DNA of 64,000 nucleotides from Nonomuraea candida (lineage in GTDB: Bacteria; Actinomycetota; Actinomycetes; Streptosporangiales; Streptosporangiaceae), in NCBI RefSeq assembly GCF_000725485.1, contig NZ_JOAG01000025.1:37518-101517 (forward strand), read 5' to 3'. The first letter of the stretch is position 1, and every line of letters begins with the position of its first letter. Below, piece by piece: positions 49,947 through 56,629 of this stretch. The notes beneath the pieces were generated by a model, which was not told the origin of the DNA, did not search any database, and saw only the letters and a program-made list of their open reading frames with translations. A program made the translations under genes and the position numbers.

Positions 49947-50606
49947 TTGCTGTATCAAGTGGTCAAGTTCGCCGCCGCGCCGCTCGCGCACGCGATGTGC
50001 CGGCCGCACATCTCGGGCGCGGCTCACGTGCCGAGGTCCGGCCCGGCGATCCTGGCCGCCAACCACCTGTCGGTCCTCGACTCGTTCCTGCTGCCGGCGC
50101 TGCTGCCCAGGCATGTCACGTTCACCGCGAAGAACGAGTACTTCGACGGCAATCCCGTCTCCGGGTTCTTCATGCGCCTGGGCGGCAGCCTGCCGATCGA
50201 CCGCGAGAGCGCCCACGCCGCGCAGGCGATGCTCGACGAGGCCGCGGCGCTGCTGGAGCGGGGCGAGTTGTTCGGCATCCACCCGGAGGGCACCCGCTCC
50301 CCCGACGGCCGCCTCTACCGCGGCAAGATCGGGGTGGCCTGGCTGACGCTCAAGACCGGCGCGCCGGTGCTGCCGGTGGCGCTCAACGGCACCGAGAAGG
50401 TGCTGCCCCTCGGGTCGAAGGTGCCCAGGCCGGCCAGGATCGGCATCACGATCGGGGCGCCGATGCGGTTCGAGGGCGACCACCGCAGCGCGCGCGACCG
50501 GCGGCGGGTGACCGACGAGATCATGACGGCCATCCAGCGGCTGTCCGGCCAGGAGTACGTGCCGACGTACGCCGCCAGTTACAAGGCGTCAAATGGCATG
50601 TCGTGA
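49947..50606 (+). CDS. 1-acyl-glycerol-3-phosphate acyltransferase (PlsC-like)
   Basis: A 219-residue phospholipid-pathway enzyme that transfers an acyl chain to lysophosphatidate at the inner membrane. The catalytic HX4D is NHLSVLDS (His40, Asp45); further blocks are TFTAKNEYFDGNPVSGFFMR, GIHPEGTRSPDG and APVLPVALNGTEKVLP. Start TTG at 49947 with AGGAG 6 nt upstream fits the domain start; the longer frame has no coding character. It lies directly behind a terminator-like hairpin, hence possibly regulated by attenuation, and upstream of a PBP gene. Confidence 0.9.
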   Translation: MLYQVVKFAAAPLAHAMCRPHISGAAHVPRSGPAILAANHLSVLDSFLLPALLPRHVTFTAKNEYFDGNPVSGFFMRLGGSLPIDRESAHAAQAMLDEAAALLERGELFGIHPEGTRSPDGRLYRGKIGVAWLTLKTGAPVLPVALNGTEKVLPLGSKVPRPARIGITIGAPMRFEGDHRSARDRRRVTDEIMTAIQRLSGQEYVPTYAASYKASNGMS

Positions 50607-50684
50607 TTCGTCACACTTGATCCGATAGTTCATTCCACACCGCTAAGCTCGGACACTCGTCGTCGAAGAGCAGGGGGCTGATCA

Positions 50685-52286
50685 GTGGCGCGGGGCCGTA
50701 CCATCGCGATCATTTCCGGCGCCACCGTGCTCGCGGTGGGGGCCGCGGCCGGTGGCGCGTACTACGTGCTGCACACCAGGGGCACCCCGGCCGAGACCGC
50801 GCAGCGCTTCGCCGCCGCGTGGCAGGCCGGTGACAAGACCGCCATGACGGCCGAGCTGGCCACGCCGAAGCAGCTCGGCGCGTACGACCAGCAGCGCACC
50901 GCGCTCTCGGTCGAGTCCGCCGCGATCAGGCTCGGCCGGGTGACCGAGGGCGACGGCCGGGCCAGCGTCCCCTACACCGCCACGTTCGGCCTGAAGAACA
51001 TCGGCGCGTGGTCCTACGAGGGCAAGATCGACCTGGTGGTGGCCGACCGCACCTGGAAGGTGGACTGGAAGCCCGCCACGCTGCACCCGTCGATGACCGA
51101 GGGGGCCACGTTCTCCATCAAGACGCGCTGGCCCGAGCGGGCCGAGATCACCGACGCCGAGGGCGACCGCATCGACACCGGCACGGTCGGCGGGTCCGTG
51201 CAGCAGCTCGTCGGCTACCTCGACAAGGCGACCAGGAAAGACGTCGCCAAGCTCGGCTCCTCCTACAAGGTGGGGCAGGCGGTCGGGCGCGGCGGGCTCC
51301 AGGAGACCTTCCAGGAGCGGCTGGCGGGCACGCCCACGACCGAGATCCGGCTGGGCGACAAGACGCTGGAGACGATCGAGGGCGCCAAGGGCGAGCCCGT
51401 GCGGACCACGCTCGACCCGCGGGCGCAGGCCGCCGCGGTGACGGCGATCAAGAAGGTCAAGAAGCCCGCGTCCCTGGTGGCGATCCGGGCTTCGACGGGC
51501 GAGATCCTGGCTGTGGTCAACAACGTGGGCGGCTTCAACCGGGCGCTGGACGGCCGCTACCCGCCCGGCTCGACGTTCAAGGCCGTCACGGCGATCGGGC
51601 TGCTGGAGGCGGGGGTGTCGCCGCAGGACAAGGTGACCTGCCCTCAGTACGCGACGGTGGGCGGCCTGAAGATCCGCAACTCCGACAAGGAGTCGTTCGG
51701 GACGGTGTCGTTCCTCGACTCGTTCGCGCACTCGTGCAACACCACGTTCGCGCCGCTGGCCCAGGCCAAGCTGGGCGCGGACAAGCTGCTCGACACGGCC
51801 GAGGACGTCGGCTTCAACCAGCCGCTGAACATCGGGGTGCCCGCCACGCAGGCCAGCTTCCCCAAGGCGGAGTCCGACGCCGAGCTGGCCGCGGAGTCGT
51901 TCGGGCAGGCCCGCATCACGGCCAGCCCGCTGTCCATGGCCTCGGTCGCCGCCGCCATCGCCGACGGCACGTGGCGCCCGCCCACGCTGGTGCCCTCGAT
52001 CAAGCAGCAGGCCGCCGAGCGGCGGCTGCCCGCGCGCGTGAAGTCCGGGCTGCACACGATGATGTCCGCCGTGGTGACCAAGGGCACCGCCAAGTCGGCG
52101 GGGCTGCCGGCGGGCACGCACGGCAAGACGGGCACGGCCGAGTACGGCACGGGCGAGAAGCTCGACTCCCATGCCTGGTTCATGGGCTTCAAGGGGGATG
52201 TGGCCTTCGCCGTGGTCGTGGAGGGCGGGGGCGGCGGCGGCGCGGTCGCCGCCCCCATCGCGGCCACGTTCCTCAAGAACCTCTGA
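50685..52286 (+). CDS. Penicillin-binding protein (class B transpeptidase)
   Basis: A 533-residue membrane-anchored transpeptidase. An N-terminal helix (TIAIISGATVLAVGAAAGGA) is followed by an NTF2-like MecA-N-type domain (TPAETAQRFAAAWQAGDKTA) and the dimerisation region, then the catalytic domain with SxxK in PPGSTFKAV (Ser296), SxN in HSCNTTF (Ser350-Cys-Asn352) and GKTGTAEYG (Lys481). MecA-N-bearing PBPs often have low beta-lactam affinity, so a role in intrinsic resistance or sporulation wall synthesis is possible. GTG start behind GCAGGGGG. Promoter-like TTGATC and TAAGCT lie in the spacer. Confidence 0.92.
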   Translation: MARGRTIAIISGATVLAVGAAAGGAYYVLHTRGTPAETAQRFAAAWQAGDKTAMTAELATPKQLGAYDQQRTALSVESAAIRLGRVTEGDGRASVPYTATFGLKNIGAWSYEGKIDLVVADRTWKVDWKPATLHPSMTEGATFSIKTRWPERAEITDAEGDRIDTGTVGGSVQQLVGYLDKATRKDVAKLGSSYKVGQAVGRGGLQETFQERLAGTPTTEIRLGDKTLETIEGAKGEPVRTTLDPRAQAAAVTAIKKVKKPASLVAIRASTGEILAVVNNVGGFNRALDGRYPPGSTFKAVTAIGLLEAGVSPQDKVTCPQYATVGGLKIRNSDKESFGTVSFLDSFAHSCNTTFAPLAQAKLGADKLLDTAEDVGFNQPLNIGVPATQASFPKAESDAELAAESFGQARITASPLSMASVAAAIADGTWRPPTLVPSIKQQAAERRLPARVKSGLHTMMSAVVTKGTAKSAGLPAGTHGKTGTAEYGTGEKLDSHAWFMGFKGDVAFAVVVEGGGGGGAVAAPIAATFLKNL

Positions 52287-52562
52287 GGCCGGCGTCCGTT
52301 TCGAAGCGGCGGGCCGGCCGGCCGGTAACGCGTTCGACGGTGCCGGTGACCCGGCCCTCCGAGCCGCCGCGGATGTCGTCGTCGAGCGCGGCCAGCAGGG
52401 CGGCGTACTCCGGCGACAGGCCCCGCTCGGCGAAGTGCCGGGCCAGCTCCTCGACGGAGACCGGCCGGTGGCGCAGGGGCCGGCCGGTCCGCCGGGCGAG
52501 CAGCGCGGCGACGTCGTCGTAGCTCAGCGCCTCGGGGCCGGTCAGGATGTGGTCGGTGTTGT
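52273..52562 (-). pseudogene. NmrA-like reductase remnant (C-terminal fragment)
   Basis: On the minus strand an open frame reads HNTDHILTGPEALSYDDVAA, then LLARRTGRPLRHRPVSVEEL and SPEYAALLAALDDDI to a stop at 52273, inside the end of the PBP gene. This is the C-terminal third of an NmrA-like NAD(P)-dependent reductase. It ends abruptly where the TetR fragment begins on the other strand, so its N-terminus and start have been deleted. Confidence 0.7.
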
Positions 52563-52825
52563 GCGGCGTCTGCTCACTGCGGGGCGACCTGCGCGCCCTC
52601 CTCGGCGCGCAGCTCGAATGGCTCGCCGATCCGCCGGTCGCCCGGGTGGTGTTCGAGCGGGCGATCGGGCGCGGCGAGCTGCCGGCGGACGCCGACCTGG
52701 AGCGCGTCCTCGATCTCGTGGCCGCGCCGATCCACTGGCGGCTGACCGTGCGGGGCGCGCCGGCCGGGCCCGGTTATCTCGACGGGCTCACCGACACGAT
52801 CCTGCGGGCCGCCCGCGCCGCCTAA
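52563..52825 (+). pseudogene. TetR-family regulator remnant (C-terminal fragment)
   Basis: The plus frame encodes SLRGDLRALLGAQLEWLADPP, then directly VARVVFERAIGRGELPADAD and LERVLDLVAAPIHWRLTV, typical of the TetR_C_16 ligand domain but with about 40 residues missing in between. The DNA-binding N-terminus is gone. With the NmrA fragment in head-to-head position it looks like a divergent regulator/target pair that lost both 5' ends in one deletion. Confidence 0.7.
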
Positions 52826-53553
52826 CGCGCGGCGCCGCCGGGCGGGGGCTCGTACGCGAGGCCGAGCCTGGGCGCGATCTCCCGCAGGCACTCCTCGAAC
52901 ACCGGCTCCATGTCCGTGAAGAGGAAGTCGAGCTGGTTCAGCATCTCCATGCAGAGCAGGCCGTCCAGCCTGATCCAGCACGACATGAAGACGTGGATCA
53001 CCTCCACCGGCAGCTCCAGGCCGGCGGAGGCCGCGTACGCCGCCAGTTGCTTCCTGATGGACGGGTCCAGCTCCTCGGGGGCGGGCACCGGGAACGGGCG
53101 GCTGTGCCACAGGGCGGCGACCTCCTCCAGGAAGACCTGCTCGAAGTCGCGCCCGGCCAGCTCGCGCGCCGAGCCGGGCCGCCGCTCGGAGGTGATCGGA
53201 CTGCCGAACACCCACCTGAACTCGGCCGGATGCGTGATGGCCCACTGCCGCATCGCCCGGCAGGCCGACAGCAGCCGCCGCCCGTGCTCCCCCGCCGGGT
53301 ACGCGTCGCGCGCCGACTCCAGCGCCTGCGTCAGCTCGCGGAAGAAGTCGGCGGTCACCGCCCCGACCAGCTCCTCGTGGCTGCCGTAGTAGTGGTAGAG
53401 CGCGGGGCCGCTCATCCCCATCTCTCTGGCCACCGCGTTGATCGTGACGGCCTGCGGCCCCTGCTCGATCAGCAGCCTGCGGGCCGCGGCGCGGATCTCC
53501 GCGAGCGTCGTCTGCCGGATCCGCTCACGCCTGCTGACACCCTGCGCGGCCAT
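52822..53553 (-). CDS. TetR-family regulator (WHG-domain type)
   Basis: A 243-residue repressor. Helix-turn-helix: IRQTTLAEIRAAARRLLIEQ, VTINAVAREMGMSGPALYHY and YGSHEELVGAVTADF. The C-terminal domain is of the TetR_C WHG type (ALESARDAYPAGEHGRRLLS, FRWVFGSPI). ATG 53553 has GGAAAGG upstream. Divergent from the siderophore-interacting protein gene with an AAAGCAT/ATGTTT element between, so that gene is its likely target. Its stop overlaps the stop of the TetR remnant on the other strand. Confidence 0.88.
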   Translation of the reverse strand: MAAQGVSRRERIRQTTLAEIRAAARRLLIEQGPQAVTINAVAREMGMSGPALYHYYGSHEELVGAVTADFFRELTQALESARDAYPAGEHGRRLLSACRAMRQWAITHPAEFRWVFGSPITSERRPGSARELAGRDFEQVFLEEVAALWHSRPFPVPAPEELDPSIRKQLAAYAASAGLELPVEVIHVFMSCWIRLDGLLCMEMLNQLDFLFTDMEPVFEECLREIAPRLGLAYEPPPGGAAR

Positions 53554-53580
53554 CGCCCACCTTTCCTCCGGGAACCTGCG

Positions 53581-53610
53581 TTGACATTCTAAAGCATCTA
53601 TGTTTCCTTA
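53581..53610. promoter_or_regulatory. Promoter and likely operator of the TetR/SIP pair
   Basis: TTGACA at 53581-53586 is a good -35 element for the plus-strand gene. It overlaps AAAGCATCTATGTTT (53591-53605), an imperfect palindrome suited to TetR binding. The spacer is more AT-rich than its surroundings. Confidence 0.45.
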
Positions 53611-53649
53611 ATGCCTCTAAGCAAATTTACCCTCATTAGGGAGATGGGC

Positions 53650-54396
53650 ATGGCACGCAACCCCCTGGCGGGCGCCTTCGCCAAATACGTGATGGAGGCG
53701 CGGGTCACCGACGCCGAGCCGGTCACGGCCTCCATGCGGCGCATCCGGCTGGCGACCGACGCGCCGATCGCGTTCCCGTACCGGCCGGGGCAGCACATCC
53801 GGGTCCAGCTCAACGACCCGCTGTCCCTCCACGGGATCATGCGGCCGGCCGACACGCTGCGGACGTACACGATCTGGGACCTCGCCCCGGACCGGCGCGC
53901 GCTGGAGCTGCGGGCGCACCTCTACGACGGGGACGGCATCGGGCTGCGCTGGGCCCGCGAGGCGGCGCCCGGCGACGCGGTCACGTTCTGGTGGCCGCAG
54001 GGCGACTTCTTCACCAGCGACGACGCCCCCTTCCACCTGTTCGCCGGCGACGAGACGGCCGCCGCGGCGTTCGGGCCGATGCTGCGCGCGCTCGGGCGGG
54101 ACGCGCGGGTGCTCGGGGTGCTGGAGAGCGAGTCCGCCGAGCACGACCTGCCCATGCCCGGCCCGCACGAGCTGCGCCGCGCGCACCGCCACGGCGCCCC
54201 GGCCGCCTCGTCGAAGACGCTGCTCTCCGCGGTGGCCGGCCTGGAGCTGCCCGGCAACGGCGGCGCCGCCTATGTCGCGGGGGAGGCCCGGACGTGCCGG
54301 CTGATCCGCGACTTCCTGGTACGCGAGCGCAACTGGCCGCGCAAGTCCATCAAGGTCAAGCCGTTCTGGACGCCGGGCAAGCGCGGCCTGCACTGA
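53650..54396 (+). CDS. Siderophore-interacting protein (FAD-dependent ferric reductase)
   Basis: A 248-residue SIP-family flavoprotein that reduces ferric iron from siderophores in the cytoplasm. The FAD-binding motif is LRTYTIWDL (RxYT), preceded by FPYRPGQHIRVQL. The NAD(P)H side has HLFAGDETAAAAFGPMLRAL, and the C-terminus WPRKSIKVKPFWTPGKRG is a SIP hallmark (Lys-rich siderophore pocket). ATG 53650 has AGGGAGA at good distance; longer starts at 53611 or 53644 exist. Controlled probably by the divergent TetR, not by an obvious iron box. Confidence 0.9.
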   Translation: MARNPLAGAFAKYVMEARVTDAEPVTASMRRIRLATDAPIAFPYRPGQHIRVQLNDPLSLHGIMRPADTLRTYTIWDLAPDRRALELRAHLYDGDGIGLRWAREAAPGDAVTFWWPQGDFFTSDDAPFHLFAGDETAAAAFGPMLRALGRDARVLGVLESESAEHDLPMPGPHELRRAHRHGAPAASSKTLLSAVAGLELPGNGGAAYVAGEARTCRLIRDFLVRERNWPRKSIKVKPFWTPGKRGLH

Positions 54397-54555
54397 GCCC
54401 CGCGGCGAACCGGCCTGTCTGACCCGCCGGACCGAGGCCCACCCGCGCCCAGGGCACCAGACACCAGGGCACCAGGGCACCAGGGCACCAGGGTCACGAT
54501 GGCAGGTGGTGCGGCGGCGGGCGGACGTGAGGTGAGAGGCGTCGAGAGGCGGGGC
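54397..54555. repeat. 10-bp CACCAGGG repeats in a gene-free spacer
   Basis: After the SIP stop, AGGGCACCAG-like 10-bp units are repeated four to five times between about 54448 and 54495. The rest of the spacer up to the 15-bp array at 54556 shows no gene. Confidence 0.6.
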
Positions 54556-54615
54556 GGGTGTTCAGCAGGCGGGTGTTCAGCAGGCGGGTGCTAAGAAGGC
54601 GGGTGCTCAGAAGGC
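54556..54615. repeat. 15-bp tandem repeat copying the DUF3040-gene stop
   Basis: Four units: GGGTGTTCAGCAGGC twice (54556, 54571), then GGGTGCTAAGAAGGC (54586) and GGGTGCTCAGAAGGC (54601). The last holds the stop codon of the minus-strand DUF3040 gene (TCA at 54607-54609). The others keep TCA or TTA, so each has a stop in the same frame when read on the minus strand. Confidence 0.85.
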
Positions 54616-54888
54616 GGCGGTCAGCGCGAGCGCCGCGGCGGCCTCGTTGCGAAGGACCATGATCAGGAGAGTGGCGACGAGCGTGGCGATGAGCAGCCAG
54701 CTGATCAGGATGATGACGGTCGAGCGGCGCGGCCGGCTCTTGGGGGCGGGCTGCCCCTTCGACTTCGCCTCGCTGCGACGAACCCGCTCGTTGAACGACT
54801 CGAGCCGTGCGACGAGTCGCGGATCGTCATCGACGAGGTGCTGCTCGATCTGGGCCAGCATCCGCTCCTCGTCCTGCGACCAGGCCAT
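54607..54888 (-). CDS. DUF3040-family small membrane protein
   Basis: A 93-residue protein. The N-terminal WSQDEERMLAQIEQHLVDDD followed by PRLVARLESF is the DUF3040 signature of actinobacteria. Then come a basic linker (RRSEAKSKGQPAPKSRPRR) and one membrane helix (TVIILISWLLIATLVATLLI). ATG 54888 with GGGAGG upstream; the longer frame has no support. Usually a single-copy house-keeping-like gene near cell division or wall genes; its exact role is unknown. The adjacent repeats copy its stop. Confidence 0.85.
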   Translation of the reverse strand: MAWSQDEERMLAQIEQHLVDDDPRLVARLESFNERVRRSEAKSKGQPAPKSRPRRSTVIILISWLLIATLVATLLIMVLRNEAAAALALTAAF

Positions 54889-55022
54889 AGATGAACCTCC
54901 CGAACGCAAGCTCCGTGGCGTCTTTCTGCCCAACCCTGAAGATCATTAGCCCCCGCCTTGCCAGGTAATTGCCACCTCTTTTCAGTTTGCGATCAAGATC
55001 GAACCCTTGTTCTAATCATGGC

Positions 55023-56057
55023 ATGCGCTGGGACAACCTGCGCCTGGCCGGGCCCGGCCGGGACGATCCGGCCGTGCCGCTCTTCGCCCGCGGCGCGGTG
55101 ACCCGAACGTTCGACACGCCCGAATTCAGAGGGATGACCTTCTATGAGATTCAGGCCAGATCCATCATCAACCGGGTTCCCGGGGCGAGCCGGGTGCCGT
55201 TCGACTACACGATCAATCCCTATCGGGGCTGCGGCCACCGGTGTATTTACTGTTTTGCCCGAAAAACGCACGAATATCTAGATTTGGATGCCGGTGCGGA
55301 CTTCGACTCCAAGATCGTGGTCAAGGTCAACGCCGCCGAGCTGGCCCGCAAGGAGCTGGCCTCGCCGCGCTGGGGCGGCCACCACGTCGCCATGGGCACC
55401 AACGTCGACTGCTACCAGCGCGCGGAGGGCCGCTACCGGCTCATGCGCGGCATCCTGACCGCGCTGCGCGACGCCGCCAACCCGTTCTCGATCCTCACCA
55501 AGGGCACCCTGATCCTGCGCGACCTCGACCTGCTGACCGAGGCCGCCGACGTGACCGACGTCGGCGCGTCCGTCTCGGTCGGCTTCGTCGACCCCGACGT
55601 CTGGCGCGCCGTCGAGCCCGGCACGCCCAACCCGGGCCGCCGCCTGGAGACGTGCGCGACGCTCAACGACAACGGCGTCGCGTGCGGCGTCCTGATGGCG
55701 CCCATCCTGCCCTACCTCACCGACTCCCCCGCCCAGCTCGACCGCACGGTCAAGGCGATCGCCGACGCGGGCGCGACCCACCTCTCCCCCATCGTGCTGC
55801 ACCTGCGGCCCGGGGCCCGGGAGTGGTGGCTGACCTGGCTCTCGCGCGAGCATCCCCGGCTGGTGCCGCGTTACCTGGAGCTCTACGGCCGGGGCGCCTA
55901 CGCGCCGAAGTCCTACCAGCAGCGCGTGACAAGCCTGGTCAGGGAGCTGGCCGAGCGCCACGGGGTCGGCCGCGCCACCCCCGCCAGGGCCCGCCGCGTC
56001 CCACCCCGCCCCATCGCCCGCCCCTCCCCCCAACCCGAACAACTCCGCCTGCTCTGA
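55023..56057 (+). CDS. Rv2578c-family radical SAM protein
   Basis: A 344-residue iron-sulfur enzyme. The 4Fe-4S cluster motif CGHRCIYC has Cys70, Cys74 and Cys77 (CxxxCxxC), within NPYRGCGHRCIYCFARKTHE. Further conserved blocks are VAMGTNVDCYQRAEGRYRL, NPFSILTKGTLILRDLDLL and TVKAIADAGATHLSPIVLHL, as in Rv2578c and distant spore photolyase relatives. ATG 55023 matches the family start MRWDNL. Some low-GC, AT-rich codons occur around 55230-55290. The substrate is unknown; DNA-repair relation is only by distant homology. Confidence 0.9.
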   Translation: MRWDNLRLAGPGRDDPAVPLFARGAVTRTFDTPEFRGMTFYEIQARSIINRVPGASRVPFDYTINPYRGCGHRCIYCFARKTHEYLDLDAGADFDSKIVVKVNAAELARKELASPRWGGHHVAMGTNVDCYQRAEGRYRLMRGILTALRDAANPFSILTKGTLILRDLDLLTEAADVTDVGASVSVGFVDPDVWRAVEPGTPNPGRRLETCATLNDNGVACGVLMAPILPYLTDSPAQLDRTVKAIADAGATHLSPIVLHLRPGAREWWLTWLSREHPRLVPRYLELYGRGAYAPKSYQQRVTSLVRELAERHGVGRATPARARRVPPRPIARPSPQPEQLRLL

Positions 56058-56187
56058 CCCGGGGTTCGAGGCCGTGGGCGTGCTCGACGCGCTGGAGCTC
56101 TCTTCGCAGGAGCTGCTCGGCGTCGATCAGGCGGCCCTCCCGCAGCAGGCCGTAGGCGAGGTCGAATGCCGTGGGTGATTCGGACAT
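55939..56187 (-). pseudogene. Possible truncated TPR-like protein
   Basis: ATG at 56187 begins SESPTAFDLAYGLLREGRLI with DAEQLLRRELQRVEHAHGLE, a helix-pair start like that of tetratricopeptide-type proteins. After about 44 residues the frame runs antisense into the end of the radical SAM gene as Gly/Arg-rich non-coding-like sequence. It may be the surviving N-terminus of a truncated gene, or a short real protein. Low certainty. Confidence 0.4.
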
Positions 56188-56314
56188 GCGGCGAGTATAG
56201 AGATCAGCACCGACGAGAGCCGGAGATCGCATCCGTCGGGATATTAAGCCAGCCAATCCGGACTGATAGGTGGTATGTCGGGTTTCGCCGTTAGATGGGT
56301 AGTAACGGGCTTAG

Positions 56315-56331
56315 TGCACCAATCCGGTGCA
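56315..56331. promoter_or_regulatory. Inverted repeat before the lysine-rich protein gene
   Basis: TGCACC (56315-56320) and GGTGCA (56326-56331) lie 30 nt before the small gene start. AATCCGG inside the loop recurs from 56255. A probable operator or RNA hairpin. Confidence 0.4.
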
Positions 56332-56360
56332 TCTCATCCGTACAGGGGGGAATCTCGAAA

Positions 56361-56483
56361 ATGGCTGACACGAAGAAGAAACCCGCGTCCAAGTCCGGCA
56401 AGTCCAAGAAGGCCGCCATCAAGACCAACCGGCAGGCCAAGGAGACGAAGCGGGAAAGCCGGAAGACGACCGACGAAGGGTGA
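56361..56483 (+). CDS. Small lysine-rich basic protein
   Basis: A 40-residue protein (MADTKKKPASKSGKSKKAAI, then KTNRQAKETKRESRKTTDEG), nearly one third Lys or Arg, without hydrophobic residues for a fold. It resembles the disordered basic tails of actinobacterial HupB and histone H1-like proteins and may bind DNA, RNA or polyphosphate. ATG with AGGGGGGAA upstream, and two strong hairpins directly after the stop, support a real, separately transcribed gene. Too short for most automatic annotation. Confidence 0.65.
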   Translation: MADTKKKPASKSGKSKKAAIKTNRQAKETKRESRKTTDEG

Positions 56484-56488
56484 CCCGG

Positions 56489-56510
56489 GGGCGGCCGTCG
56501 ACGGCCGCCC
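56489..56510 (+). terminator. Hairpin terminator after the lysine-rich protein gene
   Basis: GGGCGGCCGT (56489-56498) and ACGGCCGCCC (56501-56510) form a perfect palindrome 6 nt after the stop at 56483. Confidence 0.65.
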
Positions 56511-56521
56511 GACGGTGACGT

Positions 56522-56565
56522 GATCGGACGGCCGCGGCCCCGCAGAGAGTCCGGGCCGTCCGATC
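56522..56565 (+). terminator. Second hairpin downstream of the lysine-rich protein gene
   Basis: GATCGGACGGCC (56522-56533) and GGCCGTCCGATC (56554-56565) form a perfect 12-bp stem with a 20-nt loop. It acts as a second terminator or as a structured leader of the tricorn gene at 56630. Confidence 0.55.
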
Positions 56566-56570
56566 GTCCG

Positions 56571-56618
56571 GTGGACCCGCCCGTGGATCCGCCCGTGGAT
56601 CCGCCCGTGGACCCGCCC
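56571..56618. repeat. Four 12-bp repeats in front of the tricorn gene
   Basis: GTGGACCCGCCC or GTGGATCCGCCC repeats exactly every 12 bp (56571, 56583, 56595, 56607). The fifth partial unit GTGGAG supplies the GGAG ribosome binding site at 56621 for the ATG at 56630, so the array seems to have grown from the ribosome binding site region. Confidence 0.85.
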
Positions 56619-56629
56619 GTGGAGCTGTC

